From assembly GCA_032718475.1 (NCBI GenBank), contig JAUCBJ010007264.1, positions 31,183 to 95,182 on the forward strand: DNA of 64,000 nt. The letters are read 5' to 3'. The position numbers were made by a program, and so were the translations under genes. The notes below the pieces were generated by a model, which saw only the letters and a list, made by a program, of their open reading frames with translations, was not told the origin of the DNA and did not search any database. Shown here one piece after another: positions 51,235 to 61,700 of this stretch. Numbering within the stretch: the stretch's first letter is position 1; each line of letters opens with the position of its first letter. Origin of the DNA: Nemertoderma westbladi (Eukaryota > Xenacoelomorpha > Nemertodermatida > Nemertodermatidae).

Positions 51235-52593
51235 TTAACCGATGAGTATTTGCACTCCAGGGTAATCGGTGTTGAATCTAGGTATTTCAAGCTGCTGGGT
51301 GAAATCGTCCTCATCCCAGTTATAAGGTTCCACTTGGGTGGTAGCGAAGTTCTTTATCGCCACCATTTTTACTGACCTTATACTATGTTCTCCTAGTTCA
51401 TCCTGGGGGGTGGACAACGCACCTACATAATAATCCGCTATTACTGTAGATTTCCAAACCTGCATAATTCCTGACATGTTTAGCTTAGTTCGGAACTTGG
51501 GTTGTCCAGCAAAGATGTCTTCGGCTAGTTCTTTGTCGATGAATGTTCCTGTACTACTGGAGTCAAGGAGGGCGTTCACTACATAACTCCTTTTAGGTCC
51601 GTGGACCCTTAACTGTACTACAGGAAATTCTCGGATTCCTACATTGGAAGGTGGCGCTTTCCAAGATGGTTGTCGATCAGAAGTAGTTAGGGTGAGGTCG
51701 CTGTCTGTGTCTTTTTCATACGTAAGTGCTCGATACACTGCAGTATTTATCATGTAACAGGATTCATCTTCGTCGGAAAATTCATCTGTATAGAATCCTT
51801 CCATCTCAGAGCTTTGGTCAGTGTCGTTCACATCACTGAATTGGACATGTAGTTCGGAATCACTTACCTGACTCGGGCTGTTTCGTTCGAATTCAGTGTG
51901 CAACAAGATATGATGTTTCGCACCGCACTTTGCACACCTTGTGTCAGAGTAACAGGTTCGCCGTTGGTGTCCTTGTCTGAGGCAATTATAACACAACCGC
52001 TTATCCCACATGACTTCCCGTTTCTCCGTTAATGATTTCTTCAGGAATTCATCACACATATTCAAACGGTGGGTCCCGTCACATAGCACACATTTCGGTT
52101 TGATGTTACTTACCTTATTTTGAATAACATTGTGCACACTCGTTCTTTCTTCGGGCTTTCTCACCTGAATTCTCTTAGGAGACGTAGGAGGAGTTTTTCT
52201 TACCTGTTCTCTCCTGTCATTGGTTCGAGACTTGAATTTACTTACCTGTTCTTTAGGCGTTTTATTGACATAATAAGATCTTTCAGTGTCTTTCCCGCTA
52301 TCCTCTCCTTGAGAAGTCTGGCTTTCGCCGTCGTCGGTATAACACACTGGTGTTACTTTTCTCCTAGAAACGGGTTTCTCACTTACCTTGTTTTCCGGTG
52401 TCTTCTCTCTGGACTGCCTTAGGAGCTGTAATTTCACTTCTCCATCTAAGAATGACATGAGATCAGCCATGGTAGGGTCTCGTCGTTGTTGTTCCATCAT
52501 ATATAACACTTTCTTATCCCAGCGTGTACCTACTCCACCCCTTCGGTAAAGTAGAAGCCACGGCTCCAATAACCATAGAACTCTGATATTCAT
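51235..52593 (-). CDS. BEL-3 nucleocapsid and aspartic protease
   Basis: 452 codons. A zinc-knuckle region at about 165-230 has CVLCDGTHRLNMC, CYNCLRQGHQRRTC and CAKCGAKHHILLH. The protease (DUF1758-like, about 320-450) has the active-site segment as ALLDSSSTGTFI, where families normally have D-S/T-G; the Gly is replaced by Ser, which may impair activity. The real protein starts in the Gag frame: the first 20 codons here overlap the end of Gag by 80 bp in another frame, and recognisable sequence starts at WDKKVLYMMEQQ. Confidence 0.85.
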   Translation of the reverse strand: MNIRVLWLLEPWLLLYRRGGVGTRWDKKVLYMMEQQRRDPTMADLMSFLDGEVKLQLLRQSREKTPENKVSEKPVSRRKVTPVCYTDDGESQTSQGEDSGKDTERSYYVNKTPKEQVSKFKSRTNDRREQVRKTPPTSPKRIQVRKPEERTSVHNVIQNKVSNIKPKCVLCDGTHRLNMCDEFLKKSLTEKREVMWDKRLCYNCLRQGHQRRTCYSDTRCAKCGAKHHILLHTEFERNSPSQVSDSELHVQFSDVNDTDQSSEMEGFYTDEFSDEDESCYMINTAVYRALTYEKDTDSDLTLTTSDRQPSWKAPPSNVGIREFPVVQLRVHGPKRSYVVNALLDSSSTGTFIDKELAEDIFAGQPKFRTKLNMSGIMQVWKSTVIADYYVGALSTPQDELGEHSIRSVKMVAIKNFATTQVEPYNWDEDDFTQQLEIPRFNTDYPGVQILIG

Positions 52594-55357
52594 GAGACTT
52601 ACCTAACCAATCTAATTGTCTACAGATCTCTTGAATCTCATCGGAAAACTCTATTATCCCGCTGCTAATGAACTTTCGGGGCGCTACTAATTTTGCATAC
52701 AAATATTTAGCTATGTTATTCCTATTACCATACCTGATGTTTAGTGTATCCCAAACTTGTCTTAATCCATCTGGATGTCCAATAAACTTTAACGCCATTA
52801 ACTTGGGAGATCCTTCCAAGCACTCGATGAGGAATCTAAGTTTCTCTCCATTAGATAGCACAGAGTTCTGTATGTTATCTTTGTAATATTCATTAAAAGG
52901 TAACCATTTCATCTCATCTCCATTGAACTTGACGATCTCTCCCACCTTTACCGCTTGACGGGCTTCGGTTCTAGCCATTTGACGCGTAAAACTTTCTTGG
53001 GCCATCGTGTTATTTAATATCGAGTTATCGGTATATAAATTTCTCGGATTATTATCAAGTCTATATGGGATATCATTGTCAACAGGTTTATAATTACCCT
53101 TAATAGGGTTTACTAAAGGAGTTTCCACTTCGCTAGCAGTATAGATGCGTGTAGGCTCCACACCTTGCGCATGAAACACTTCAGACCTAACAGGTTGACA
53201 CATTGTTACAGGGGGTGGTGGTATACCCTTTTGTGTATTTACTAATTTATCGCTTTCTAACGCGATACTTTGCTGCACTTCTTGCAACTCTAACCTACTT
53301 TCCCTTACTGTGCCCTTGAACTGCTTAACAGTCTCCTGCATCTGCCCGAGCAGGAGATCCATCCCCCGCCGTCTCTCATCTACCCACTCGACCGCCGAAG
53401 CGGGAGCCGCCAACGTTGTAGCGGGCGGACGAGGGACAACGGGCGACAAATCATTAATATTTCGCTCGGAGTCCAGGACATGAACTGTCTCATGGGCTGT
53501 TCTGCTGGGCACAGGTAGCTTGGTGCTGTGCAGAGGGAATTTAGAGATAGGTTCAGGGAGTACAGGTGTCTCTATCACCGAGGGGGTGGCTTCGAGAACA
53601 GGCCTAATTATTTCAGGCTCATCTACTATAGTAGGGAGTCTTTCTATTTTAATTATTTGGTCTGTGGGTTCTGTACTACCTAAGCCTGTGTTAGTTAGTT
53701 GCCTTCTAACAGCTGGGGGCAAATCAGGCAATTTCTGACGGTGGGACATTCTTCTACGTCTGCTGAGACGAGATCTATTTCCTCCACCTTCAGTATCGGT
53801 GGTATTGCCTTCCTCAGATGATGTATATCCCTGTCTTTTGGGAGTAGATCGATTCATCATCTGCATATGACTAGCTGTTAACTGTTTATTTATGCAGTCT
53901 TGATTCTCTTGAATATTTTCCAACTCCAGTTGGGTGGTCTCTTCAGATGCTCTTCTTTCAGCTTCTGCCACTGCCGCTGCCACTACCGCCTTTCTTTCCG
54001 CTTCGGCCGCTGTCACTGCCGCCTTTCTTTCCACTTCGGCCGCTGCCACTGCCGCCTTTCTTTCCACTTCTACCGCCTTTCTTTCCGCTTCTACCTCTGC
54101 CGCTGCTGCTGCCGCTGCCGCTTTTCTTTTCGCTTCTGCCGCTACTACTGCTGCTGCCACTGCCGCTGTCTTTCTGTCTTCTATACGTTTTTTCTTTACT
54201 TGTTCTTCTTGGACCCTAGTGATGCGGAGGCGTTCATCAAATGTAGCTTGGTTCGCAGCTATCCTATCCGCATCTATTGCGTCCAACACAAGCTTGGCTC
54301 CTTCACTATTAGGGCTAAGTCCATCTAGCCTTCTCCTCAACTCTTCATCTCCTACAAAACGTTGACAGTCCGTCAGATAGATGTCAATGGCATCCCTCTT
54401 ATGCGGTTTCTCTGCCGTCACTTCACTTTCCAGTTGGGAAAATGTAGCGTCTGTTGATTCTCCATGGGTTGAGCGCTCATCTAGCTGAGCTTTCCACTGA
54501 GCCGTTCCTTGAACCTGGAGACTCACCCGTTGAAACCAAGTCTTTACGGCAACTTGCAACGACGTGTCTTGTCTTCTTTTAGAAGCCTCCTCAAAGGCCG
54601 ATAAGATTAGCCTGATTCGTAGAATTATTTCTCTAACTTGATAAAGCAGCTGTCCCTGCTCTTGAGGTCCTTGGGGTTGTTGAAACAGTTGTTCTTTTAA
54701 TCGCTCCATAGAGCTGAAGAATCCCTGTATGTATCCTGCTGCTGACCTCTTCCACACAGCTGGATCGATGGTTTCTTTTGTTACTCCCATCCTGTGTATG
54801 TCTTCCCAGGCAGCTTCCAATAAGTCAAACGGGAGTCCGGGTCCGGGGAAGTTCCATTGCGACTTGACAATAGACTTCAGTTCTTCCCTTGTGTATCCCG
54901 CATAACTATCCTTGGTCGACCGCTTACTTCTCGCCCAATCAATCTGGTGTTCTTCCACCGCGATCAATACTCTAGTGAGTACGGCTGCAGGAAGGATGAG
55001 AAGGGGATCCGAATAAACCGCATCCGTCATCTTTGCTCCGCGCTCGGGTGTCAGCTCTACAGTATCCTCACTACTGGAGCTGTCGGGCCGTTGAGAAATA
55101 AGTTCTCGGCTCGCGGGTGGTTGCTGTTCCGCTACTTCTTGGTCCCGCTTGACCTGAGCTCTAGTGCCTATGACAGACCTACGATGTTGGACTAGCCTAG
55201 GGTCTGATATTACTACGGGAGGGATGATCTTTCTTACAGTAGGAGGTGAGTTAAACTTCGGTCCTACACGTTCCACACTCCTGTCTGGGTCACAGATGGT
55301 TGTATCTAAGAGACTGTCTGACAGGTTTTGCTTTGTGTCAGACATATTTGTTTGCAC
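52514..55357 (-). CDS. BEL-3 Gag
   Basis: 947 codons. The N-terminal third is unrecognised. About residues 373-480 form a long charged, Ala-rich coiled coil made of repeated AERKAAV-like units. The C-terminal part, from about 800, is the DUF1759-type Gag domain of BEL/Pao (IVKFNGDEMKWLPFNEYY, LEGSPKLMALKFI, VWDTLNIRYGN). Gag forms the particle that packages element RNA. It ends at GGA-TAA; moving one base forward at that stop enters the nucleocapsid/protease frame, which suggests either +1 frameshifting or a one-base lesion. The ATG at 55357 is the first in the frame. It is much longer than most BEL Gags. Confidence 0.88.
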   Translation of the reverse strand: MQTNMSDTKQNLSDSLLDTTICDPDRSVERVGPKFNSPPTVRKIIPPVVISDPRLVQHRRSVIGTRAQVKRDQEVAEQQPPASRELISQRPDSSSSEDTVELTPERGAKMTDAVYSDPLLILPAAVLTRVLIAVEEHQIDWARSKRSTKDSYAGYTREELKSIVKSQWNFPGPGLPFDLLEAAWEDIHRMGVTKETIDPAVWKRSAAGYIQGFFSSMERLKEQLFQQPQGPQEQGQLLYQVREIILRIRLILSAFEEASKRRQDTSLQVAVKTWFQRVSLQVQGTAQWKAQLDERSTHGESTDATFSQLESEVTAEKPHKRDAIDIYLTDCQRFVGDEELRRRLDGLSPNSEGAKLVLDAIDADRIAANQATFDERLRITRVQEEQVKKKRIEDRKTAAVAAAVVAAEAKRKAAAAAAAAEVEAERKAVEVERKAAVAAAEVERKAAVTAAEAERKAVVAAAVAEAERRASEETTQLELENIQENQDCINKQLTASHMQMMNRSTPKRQGYTSSEEGNTTDTEGGGNRSRLSRRRRMSHRQKLPDLPPAVRRQLTNTGLGSTEPTDQIIKIERLPTIVDEPEIIRPVLEATPSVIETPVLPEPISKFPLHSTKLPVPSRTAHETVHVLDSERNINDLSPVVPRPPATTLAAPASAVEWVDERRRGMDLLLGQMQETVKQFKGTVRESRLELQEVQQSIALESDKLVNTQKGIPPPPVTMCQPVRSEVFHAQGVEPTRIYTASEVETPLVNPIKGNYKPVDNDIPYRLDNNPRNLYTDNSILNNTMAQESFTRQMARTEARQAVKVGEIVKFNGDEMKWLPFNEYYKDNIQNSVLSNGEKLRFLIECLEGSPKLMALKFIGHPDGLRQVWDTLNIRYGNRNNIAKYLYAKLVAPRKFISSGIIEFSDEIQEICRQLDWLGKSHEYQSSMVIGAVASTLPKGWSRYTLG

Positions 55358-56806
55358 AGTTGAATGCCTACTGCTATATTACAGTTAAAGCAAATCTAGT
55401 AATTCAGTATCACGGTTAGCCTAGTAATTGATTACCGATACTGCTACTCAGTGTAGCGTGATATATATATAATATATTAGAATACCGGTATGCTTATAGT
55501 ATATATATAAGTATTATTACAGACTAGGTTTGTCACAGAATACCGGTATATAATTCCAGCACAAATATATATAAATATATAATAGGCCTATCGTGGATAC
55601 CGGTGTGCAGTTTACACTTATAGTATATATAAGTATAATTATTAACTAGAATTAATTACAGAATACCGGTATAATTTCAGCCTAAATTTATAAATATATA
55701 ATAGGCCTATCGTGAATACCGGTTTACAGCTTACACTTATAATGTATATATATAAGTATAATTACAGACTAGAATTAATTACAGAATACCGGTATAATTT
55801 CAGCCTAAAATTTATAGAAATAAATATAATAAACCTATGGTAAATACCGGTATGTCAATTATTTTAAATAATTGAATTTCTGAATTTTTAGGGGTTACTT
55901 GGTTACTTTACTTACTTTATTACCGTTATTTGAGCAGTAGTCCAACTGATATTTAGACCTAATTGATGTATGGCAGGCCTACTATTTATAAATCGTTTGA
56001 GTTGATTTATAATATATATACCCGTTAAAATGGGTTTTTGTCAATATTTGAAATAAATGTTATTATTTCTGGGGGGAGTCACTACACAGAAGCTGTGCGC
56101 TCTCAGTGAAGTGCTACTTGTTGGACACTAAAACAAATAATTCTAATTTACCTAAGTTACTTAATACTACAAATTACATACAATTCGGGTGAGATTACAA
56201 TCTCTAAATAAACACAAAAATTACAAGTACGAATTTTTAGGGTAATTTTACAAGAAGTCTACAAACCAGCCTAACAAAGGGTTAGAATATCTGGTTATTA
56301 CAAGGACAGGGTACTACGGTATTTGAAAATAATAAGTAGTAGTAAATATACTGCATTGTCCAGATAGGAAAATACCACCGTCTGACGACTTATAGCCGTA
56401 TCGCTATAAGTACTACGTTATGTATCACGGAGTGTTCCTACCTAGAAGTTAATTACCGCGGTCTACCAGAACCAACGTGCCTATTAACCACTTTACAACA
56501 CAAATATACTGCCTACACACTAATCACCTTCGGAAAGTACTGTACACTAAACCCTAAATGAGGTACAAGTACTTATACAACAAATAATCAGTAGTTAAAA
56601 ATACTTGAACAGCTAAAAGAACCACGGTATCTGCTGGAGTGACCGGGGCACAAAATCACCAGTCTTTACCTACGCCAAGCAGCCCTGATGTAGTACCGGG
56701 GTTAGTTTAACTATAACGGTATATATAACAAGCACAATTACTGTAGGAATAAACTTGGGGATATGAAGGTTGCGAATAATCGCATAAACTCTGAATAATA
56801 AATATT
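55358..56806 (-). other. BEL-3 leader with tandem repeats
   Basis: Non-coding. Homologous in reverse to 20799-21950. Between about 55490 and 55860 units of roughly 120-130 bp repeat three times, each with GAATACCGGTATA, TTTCAGCCTAAA and TATATATAAGTAT words; the copy at 20-22 kb has fewer. Where the sequence should continue into the 5' LTR it meets LINE sequence at about 56806. Confidence 0.75.
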
Positions 56807-57560
56807 AGGGGCAACACTAGTTGGAGAGTAGCACACAATCAGAACCACCTTAGGAAACTTCTTAGCCAGTCTTCCAGAACATGAGAAGTGGCAACAGATG
56901 ATGCGGTTAGAGATTTGGTCTATTTTGTCCAATGCTGCATTTGCAGTTGGATTCATCAATAGACCAATTCCACCATTGCCACTATCATCTGCTGACGCGA
57001 GGGCGAGTCGCCAACCGCCCCCATGTCCTTAATCAGAACCTCATCAGTCTGTCCAGTCTGCATTCGGTGCTCTTGAACACCCACTGCGCTAAGAGAAAGC
57101 TTATCTGCCAAGGCAGTCATCTCACCTTGTCGCAATGGGGACCCGAGTGTTAGGGTGTTTACTGAGGCTAGTCTTGTGACTTGCCTCAGATTCACCAATG
57201 GTTTTGTTGGTCGGGGTGGAATATAAGAGTAGCCTCCAACTCCAAAATCCCTCTCCCCATCACAATCTGGCCTTCCTGGTGACCCAGGGTTTGGGCCAGA
57301 AAGGTCATCAGGAAAGGGACTCAAATAATTGTTGGCTGCTCTCTCTCCAGTAGGGGGTGAGACAGGCAGCCGGTCAGGAGTTAACTGATGCCTGTGAGGC
57401 CGATTGTGTCTGGTAATTCCACTGGCCTCTAGTGGCCGGACCTCCGCATTGCTAATGTAATCCATAGTGGGGGTTGGGGGGTGCTTTTTTGCCGAGTCAG
57501 CTCTCGGAGCAAATACCACACCCTGGTTTGCCATTCCACAGGGTGGGTGTCGCAATGGAG
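56807..57560 (-). pseudogene. LINE endonuclease N-terminal fragment
   Basis: The frame 57555-56956 ends with RQVTRLASVNTLTLGSP, LSLSAVGVQEHRMQ and NWG-like sequence. After a frame break, NPTANAALDKIDQISNRIIC and KVVLIVCYSPTSVAP follow. The Q-E-H segment and the CYSPT segment are typical of the apurinic-type endonuclease of LINE ORF2. The fragment stops at the junction with the BEL-3 leader. It may be the 5' part of the LINE-1 family, whose other copies here all lack this region. Confidence 0.7.
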
Positions 57561-58252
57561 TCAGATATGAGGCCCATCACCCATATCTACTCTGGCGCAC
57601 ATGACCCACCATTGGCTGTTGCAGCTCATCTGCTGGGTCATGCCCTGTACCCTTGCTGCCAGGTGCAGGTCGCAGTGAAGTGCTCTCAGAGAGGACATGA
57701 GAACACTCTACTCCTGACCAGCCATTTGTAGATCACCATCTGCCTGGTCAGGCCATATACCTCTGCAGCCAAGTATATGGGTCCTTAATCCAGGACCAAG
57801 GGTGTCCTTATCCCAGAATGAAGGGGGTCCTAGTTACAGGACCAGATTTGCCCTAGTAAGAGGGTCTATGCAGCTACAGGTGGCACCTACTTTATGCTGC
57901 ATGGAGCACCTCCTTTATGCTGCATGGAGGTGGCAAGTTTTCTTGATCAATGACCTAGAATACCTGACCTGACCACCGGCTGCTCTGGGTCCAACATGGC
58001 AGGCAGACCCAACAATTTGTCCCACACACTCAATGGTCCCTCCTGATTCTCCTCCATTCTTGGCTGATTCGATACCATCTCGTGGTTTAGACACCCCAAC
58101 CATTTCAGCTGCAGATGCCTCAGATGGCTATTACATCACATCTGAAACTAGATTAGCATCCGACCTCGACTCAGCGACTCAAAATAGTTCATTTGTAGAT
58201 GTGACTACTCCACAGGGGCGGGGCTATCCCAAATCGCCTCTATGTCTCCGGA
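57561..58252. other. Probable LINE 5' region and flank
   Basis: No gene is recognised. It contains a direct repeat of CTCCTTTATGCTGCATGGAG (about 57887-57928) and CCAGGACCAAGG-type sequence. It likely includes the LINE 5' untranslated part. Short ORFs on both strands lack domains. Confidence 0.45.
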
Positions 58253-58511
58253 TGTCCCAAATATACTGTATTTAGGATGATCAGCTGGGTGCTTTCAGTT
58301 GGTAGTTCAGTCAGGCAGTACGGCAGTAGAGTACACCGTGATTTAGTTTTTACTGTTTTAGTTTTGTGTTATCTGACATTTATGTATGTACGTTATCCTA
58401 TCATATACTGATATATATACGAACTGAGTAATATACTAGCAAGCAAGAAATACATGTTTTCTTTCGGTCTGTGATATTTTCGATGTCCGGGATTCCGAAA
58501 TATTCCGGACA
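58253..58511 (+). mobile_element. BEL-4 5' LTR
   Basis: 259 bp from TGTCCCAAATA to ATTCCGGACA, with TGTCC/GGACA terminal inverted repeats. ATATATAC near 58410 could serve as a TATA element. A primer-binding-like TGG follows two bases after the end, and a Gag-Pol ORF follows 200 bp later. No second copy is in the window, so the ends are inferred. Confidence 0.7.
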
Positions 58512-58513
58512 TT

Positions 58514-58531
58514 TGGTGCGGTGACCCGGGA
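58514..58531 (+). promoter_or_regulatory. Primer-binding-like site of BEL-4
   Basis: TGGTGCGGTGACCCGGGA starts two bases after the LTR. It begins with TGG as expected for a tRNA 3' CCA and resembles, with mismatches, the complement of a tRNA-Gly 3' end. The tRNA identity is tentative. Confidence 0.5.
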
Positions 58532-58710
58532 CTCGCCCGGAAATTGTCGTCCTGACAACTTAATAACTCTTACCGGTAATACCGGTAGAGCCTAATCGTT
58601 TTACCGCAGCACTAGCAGTAGCAGACTTGTCTGCTAGTCCAGTAGTCAGCAATCACAAATCAGGCTTCCTATTGGGTCAACGGATCCCGATTTAACGGCA
58701 ACGTATTAGC

Positions 58711-61700
58711 GTGATGGACATGGATGCTGACACCTTACGACACCTGAAAAATAAGCGACGAGGTCACAAGTCGGTAGCGTCTCGACTAATGACTCAACTC
58801 GATGGTTTAATCTATGTTGACGCAGCCACCAGGGAGTTTGTAACCGATCCGGATGTCGACACGATCCGGGATGTTATCGAGGCTCTTCGAGTTCAACAAT
58901 CGAAGTTGAACGATGTCAACGAGGAAATATATTCTCATATTGTCGAGGCTGACGTCATTGCTGCGGATATAGAAACGAATTCCAAGGACGATATGCGAAT
59001 TTCTTCCACAATACGACGTTGTGAGAAGTTCATACGAGTTAGAGAGGACAACAATCGTTTCAATTCTGGTGATTATCATGGTCAATTCGATGATATGGGC
59101 CAACCACAACATCCTCACAATCATAATACATCAGGTGCGTCCTCTACAAACCCTCATAAAACTCAGAAGCTTCCGGTATTAAAGCTTCCGGTTTTCAGTG
59201 GCAATCCAGTCGACTGGACTAACTTTTGGGATAGATTTAACGACGCCGTTCATAGCCGTTCTGATTTAGCTGGGGCGACGAAGTTTTCCTACCTAGAAGG
59301 GCAGCTCAGCGGAGATGCTGCCAGACTAGTCGACAACTTCCAAAGATCGAACGAAGATTACGAGGAAGCTGTCCAGTTACTACGCGAATCGTTCGGTAAA
59401 CCGCAATTAATTATGCGGTCGCGTTTACATCTACTTCTAGATTTGGAGTCCCCGGGTGCGTCATCTCGGGAACTTGCTGCGTTCCGAGCTATGTACGAGG
59501 CTCAGATACGTGGCATTAGGAATCTCGGTGGTAATGTGGAAGAGGCGGGATATGTATATTCTGAAATTTTGTTGAGGAAACTTCCCGCCAAAATCCGAGA
59601 TAACATTAATCGTGCGGCTCGAACTTCATATTGGACCCTTGACGAACTACGTAAAGCTCTTCAAGAGGAGATCGAGCAGTTAACTTCGCTAGAATCCCAG
59701 CCAACAATTTCTTCGAAGGGAAAGGGAGGTTGGGTCGACAAGAAGAGGTTTTCTCCGGAAGACGTCAGAGGCGGAACCGCCGGTTCGTTCTCCGTCTCAT
59801 CTCCATCATCGAAGACGTTCACTAATAGACCTATAGGGCCGATAAAATGCTTCCTGTGTAAGGGTGAGCATAGCGTTCGTTTCTGCGATATATATAAAAC
59901 GCCTGATAAGAAAGCACAGCGCGTCAATGAATTAAAGCTGTGTACCAACTGTTTAAAACCGGAACATTCGAACTTATCGAAGTGTTCGACTCAAAATTGT
60001 TTCGTTTGTAACAGTCGCCATCATACAGTGCTACACGGTTCCACGTTATTACAATCCCAAGCATCTAGCTCTAGAGACACAAACCGACAACCGACTGCAT
60101 CTAGTGGTTCAAAGGGAAGTGTTGCCTCCGTCTCCTTTTCTACTCTGGTTACCGATAACCATTCAATGCTACTATCGACTGCCGTAGTTCCGGTTATTAG
60201 CGATAATAATCGTCGTACCTATAAGTTGCGGGCGCTTTTCGATCAAGGCTCGCAACGTACTCTATTGCTCCGCCAAGCTGCTGAATCATTACATCTTCCT
60301 ATTGTGGAACGGATTTGGATCGGTATCGATGGGATTAATAGTGACGGATTGTGTCAATGGTACGATGTAGTTTCATTTAACGTTGAAACCTCAGATGGTT
60401 TCGTGGAAACAAACGCTATTTTAGTTGATAGATTGCCTCGTTTGTCGACTCCGGGCCGTTCCGCGATCGTCGATCGGTTTACATTACAAGGATTTAGTTT
60501 AGCGGATCCTTGCCGTGGGGATTCCATTTCCAACATTTGTTTACTTATTGGTAGTGATCAGTATTTCAATTTTGTTTACAATGATAATGTTATAAATGAC
60601 GTAAATGTATTACCATCCAATTTGGGTAATATCATAGTAGGAAATGTACATTCTGGTAAGATTTCTGATACACGTATACAAAATAACGTTATTTCTGTTA
60701 TGCACATTGGCATTAGTGTAAATCATAATTTTGAATATTGCAATGTTAAACCAAGTGAATTATGCCTCCAATGTAATGACGTTTCTGTATGTTTAGAACG
60801 TTTGTGGAGTTTAGATGAAATTGGTATTAATATGAATGCTACCAATTTTGATCACGAAACAGCTATTCTTGAATTTAATAATAGCATTGAATATAGTGAT
60901 GGTATGTACATTACAAGGTTGCCATGGTTACAAAACCACGCCCATTTATCACTAAACTACGGTTTATGTAGAAAACGGTTAGAATCTACATTAAATAAAT
61001 TACGTAGAAACCCAGACTTTCTAACTTGTTACAATAACTTAGTTAATGAGCAGTTAACTAGAAATTTCATTGAATTAGTTCCTGTTGATGATATTTTTGT
61101 ATCCAATGGAATCACTCGTAGCGGTAATCTGGTGCACTATATACCACACCACGGTGTAGAAAAACCGCAATCCGCCACTACTCCTTTACGTATAGTGTAT
61201 GATTGTTCTTCTGGTAGCGGTAAAAACAATGTCAGTTTAAATGATTGTTTGTTAACTGGTCCGCCTACAAATCAAATACTGTATGATTTATTGTTACGTT
61301 TTCGTATTCATAATTTCTGTGCTATTTCTGATATTGAAAAGGCTTATTTTCAAATAGGGTTAGCCGAAATAGACCGTGACGTCACTAGATTTCTTTGGCC
61401 TAAAGATCCATTTGATCTTAATAGTCCAATTTTGACTTATAGATTTAAAGTGGTTTTATTTGGTGCAAACTGTAGCCAATTTTTGTTGAACTCAACTATT
61501 CAACATCACCTTAAACAGTGTAATGCTCCTATTGCAAAAATAATTTTGCAAAATATGTATGTAGACAATTTACAGGATACAGAGGTATCCGAAGATCGAC
61601 TTATTGATTTTTACATTCAAAGTCGCGCTATTTTAAGGGAAGGTGGGTTTCCTTTGCGACAATGGTTCACAAATTCACCGAAATTGAGTAACATTATTAG

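Larger units (their letters stand above)
40053..56806 (-). mobile_element. BEL/Pao retrotransposon BEL-3 with accessory ORF
   Basis: Minus-strand order: leader (56806-55358), Gag, nucleocapsid/protease, RT/RNase H, integrase, 1.6-kb spacer, accessory ORF, purine tract, 3' LTR (41213-40053). The 5' LTR is missing: a LINE meets the leader at about 56806. The preserved part is 16.7 kb, far above the usual 5-9 kb of BEL/Pao elements. The excess is mostly the 4.3-kb accessory ORF, long spacers and leader. Breaks: frame changes in the protease-RT linker and single in-frame stops at 50896, 48868, 44262 and 41559. The element is inserted into LINE-1 sequence of duplication copy 2. Confidence 0.85.

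Noticed and set aside
53934-54365. Plus-strand Ala/Ser-rich and Phe/Leu/Pro-rich ORFs
   Set aside because: They are antisense shadows of the Gag coiled-coil tract on the minus strand and have no start context or homology.
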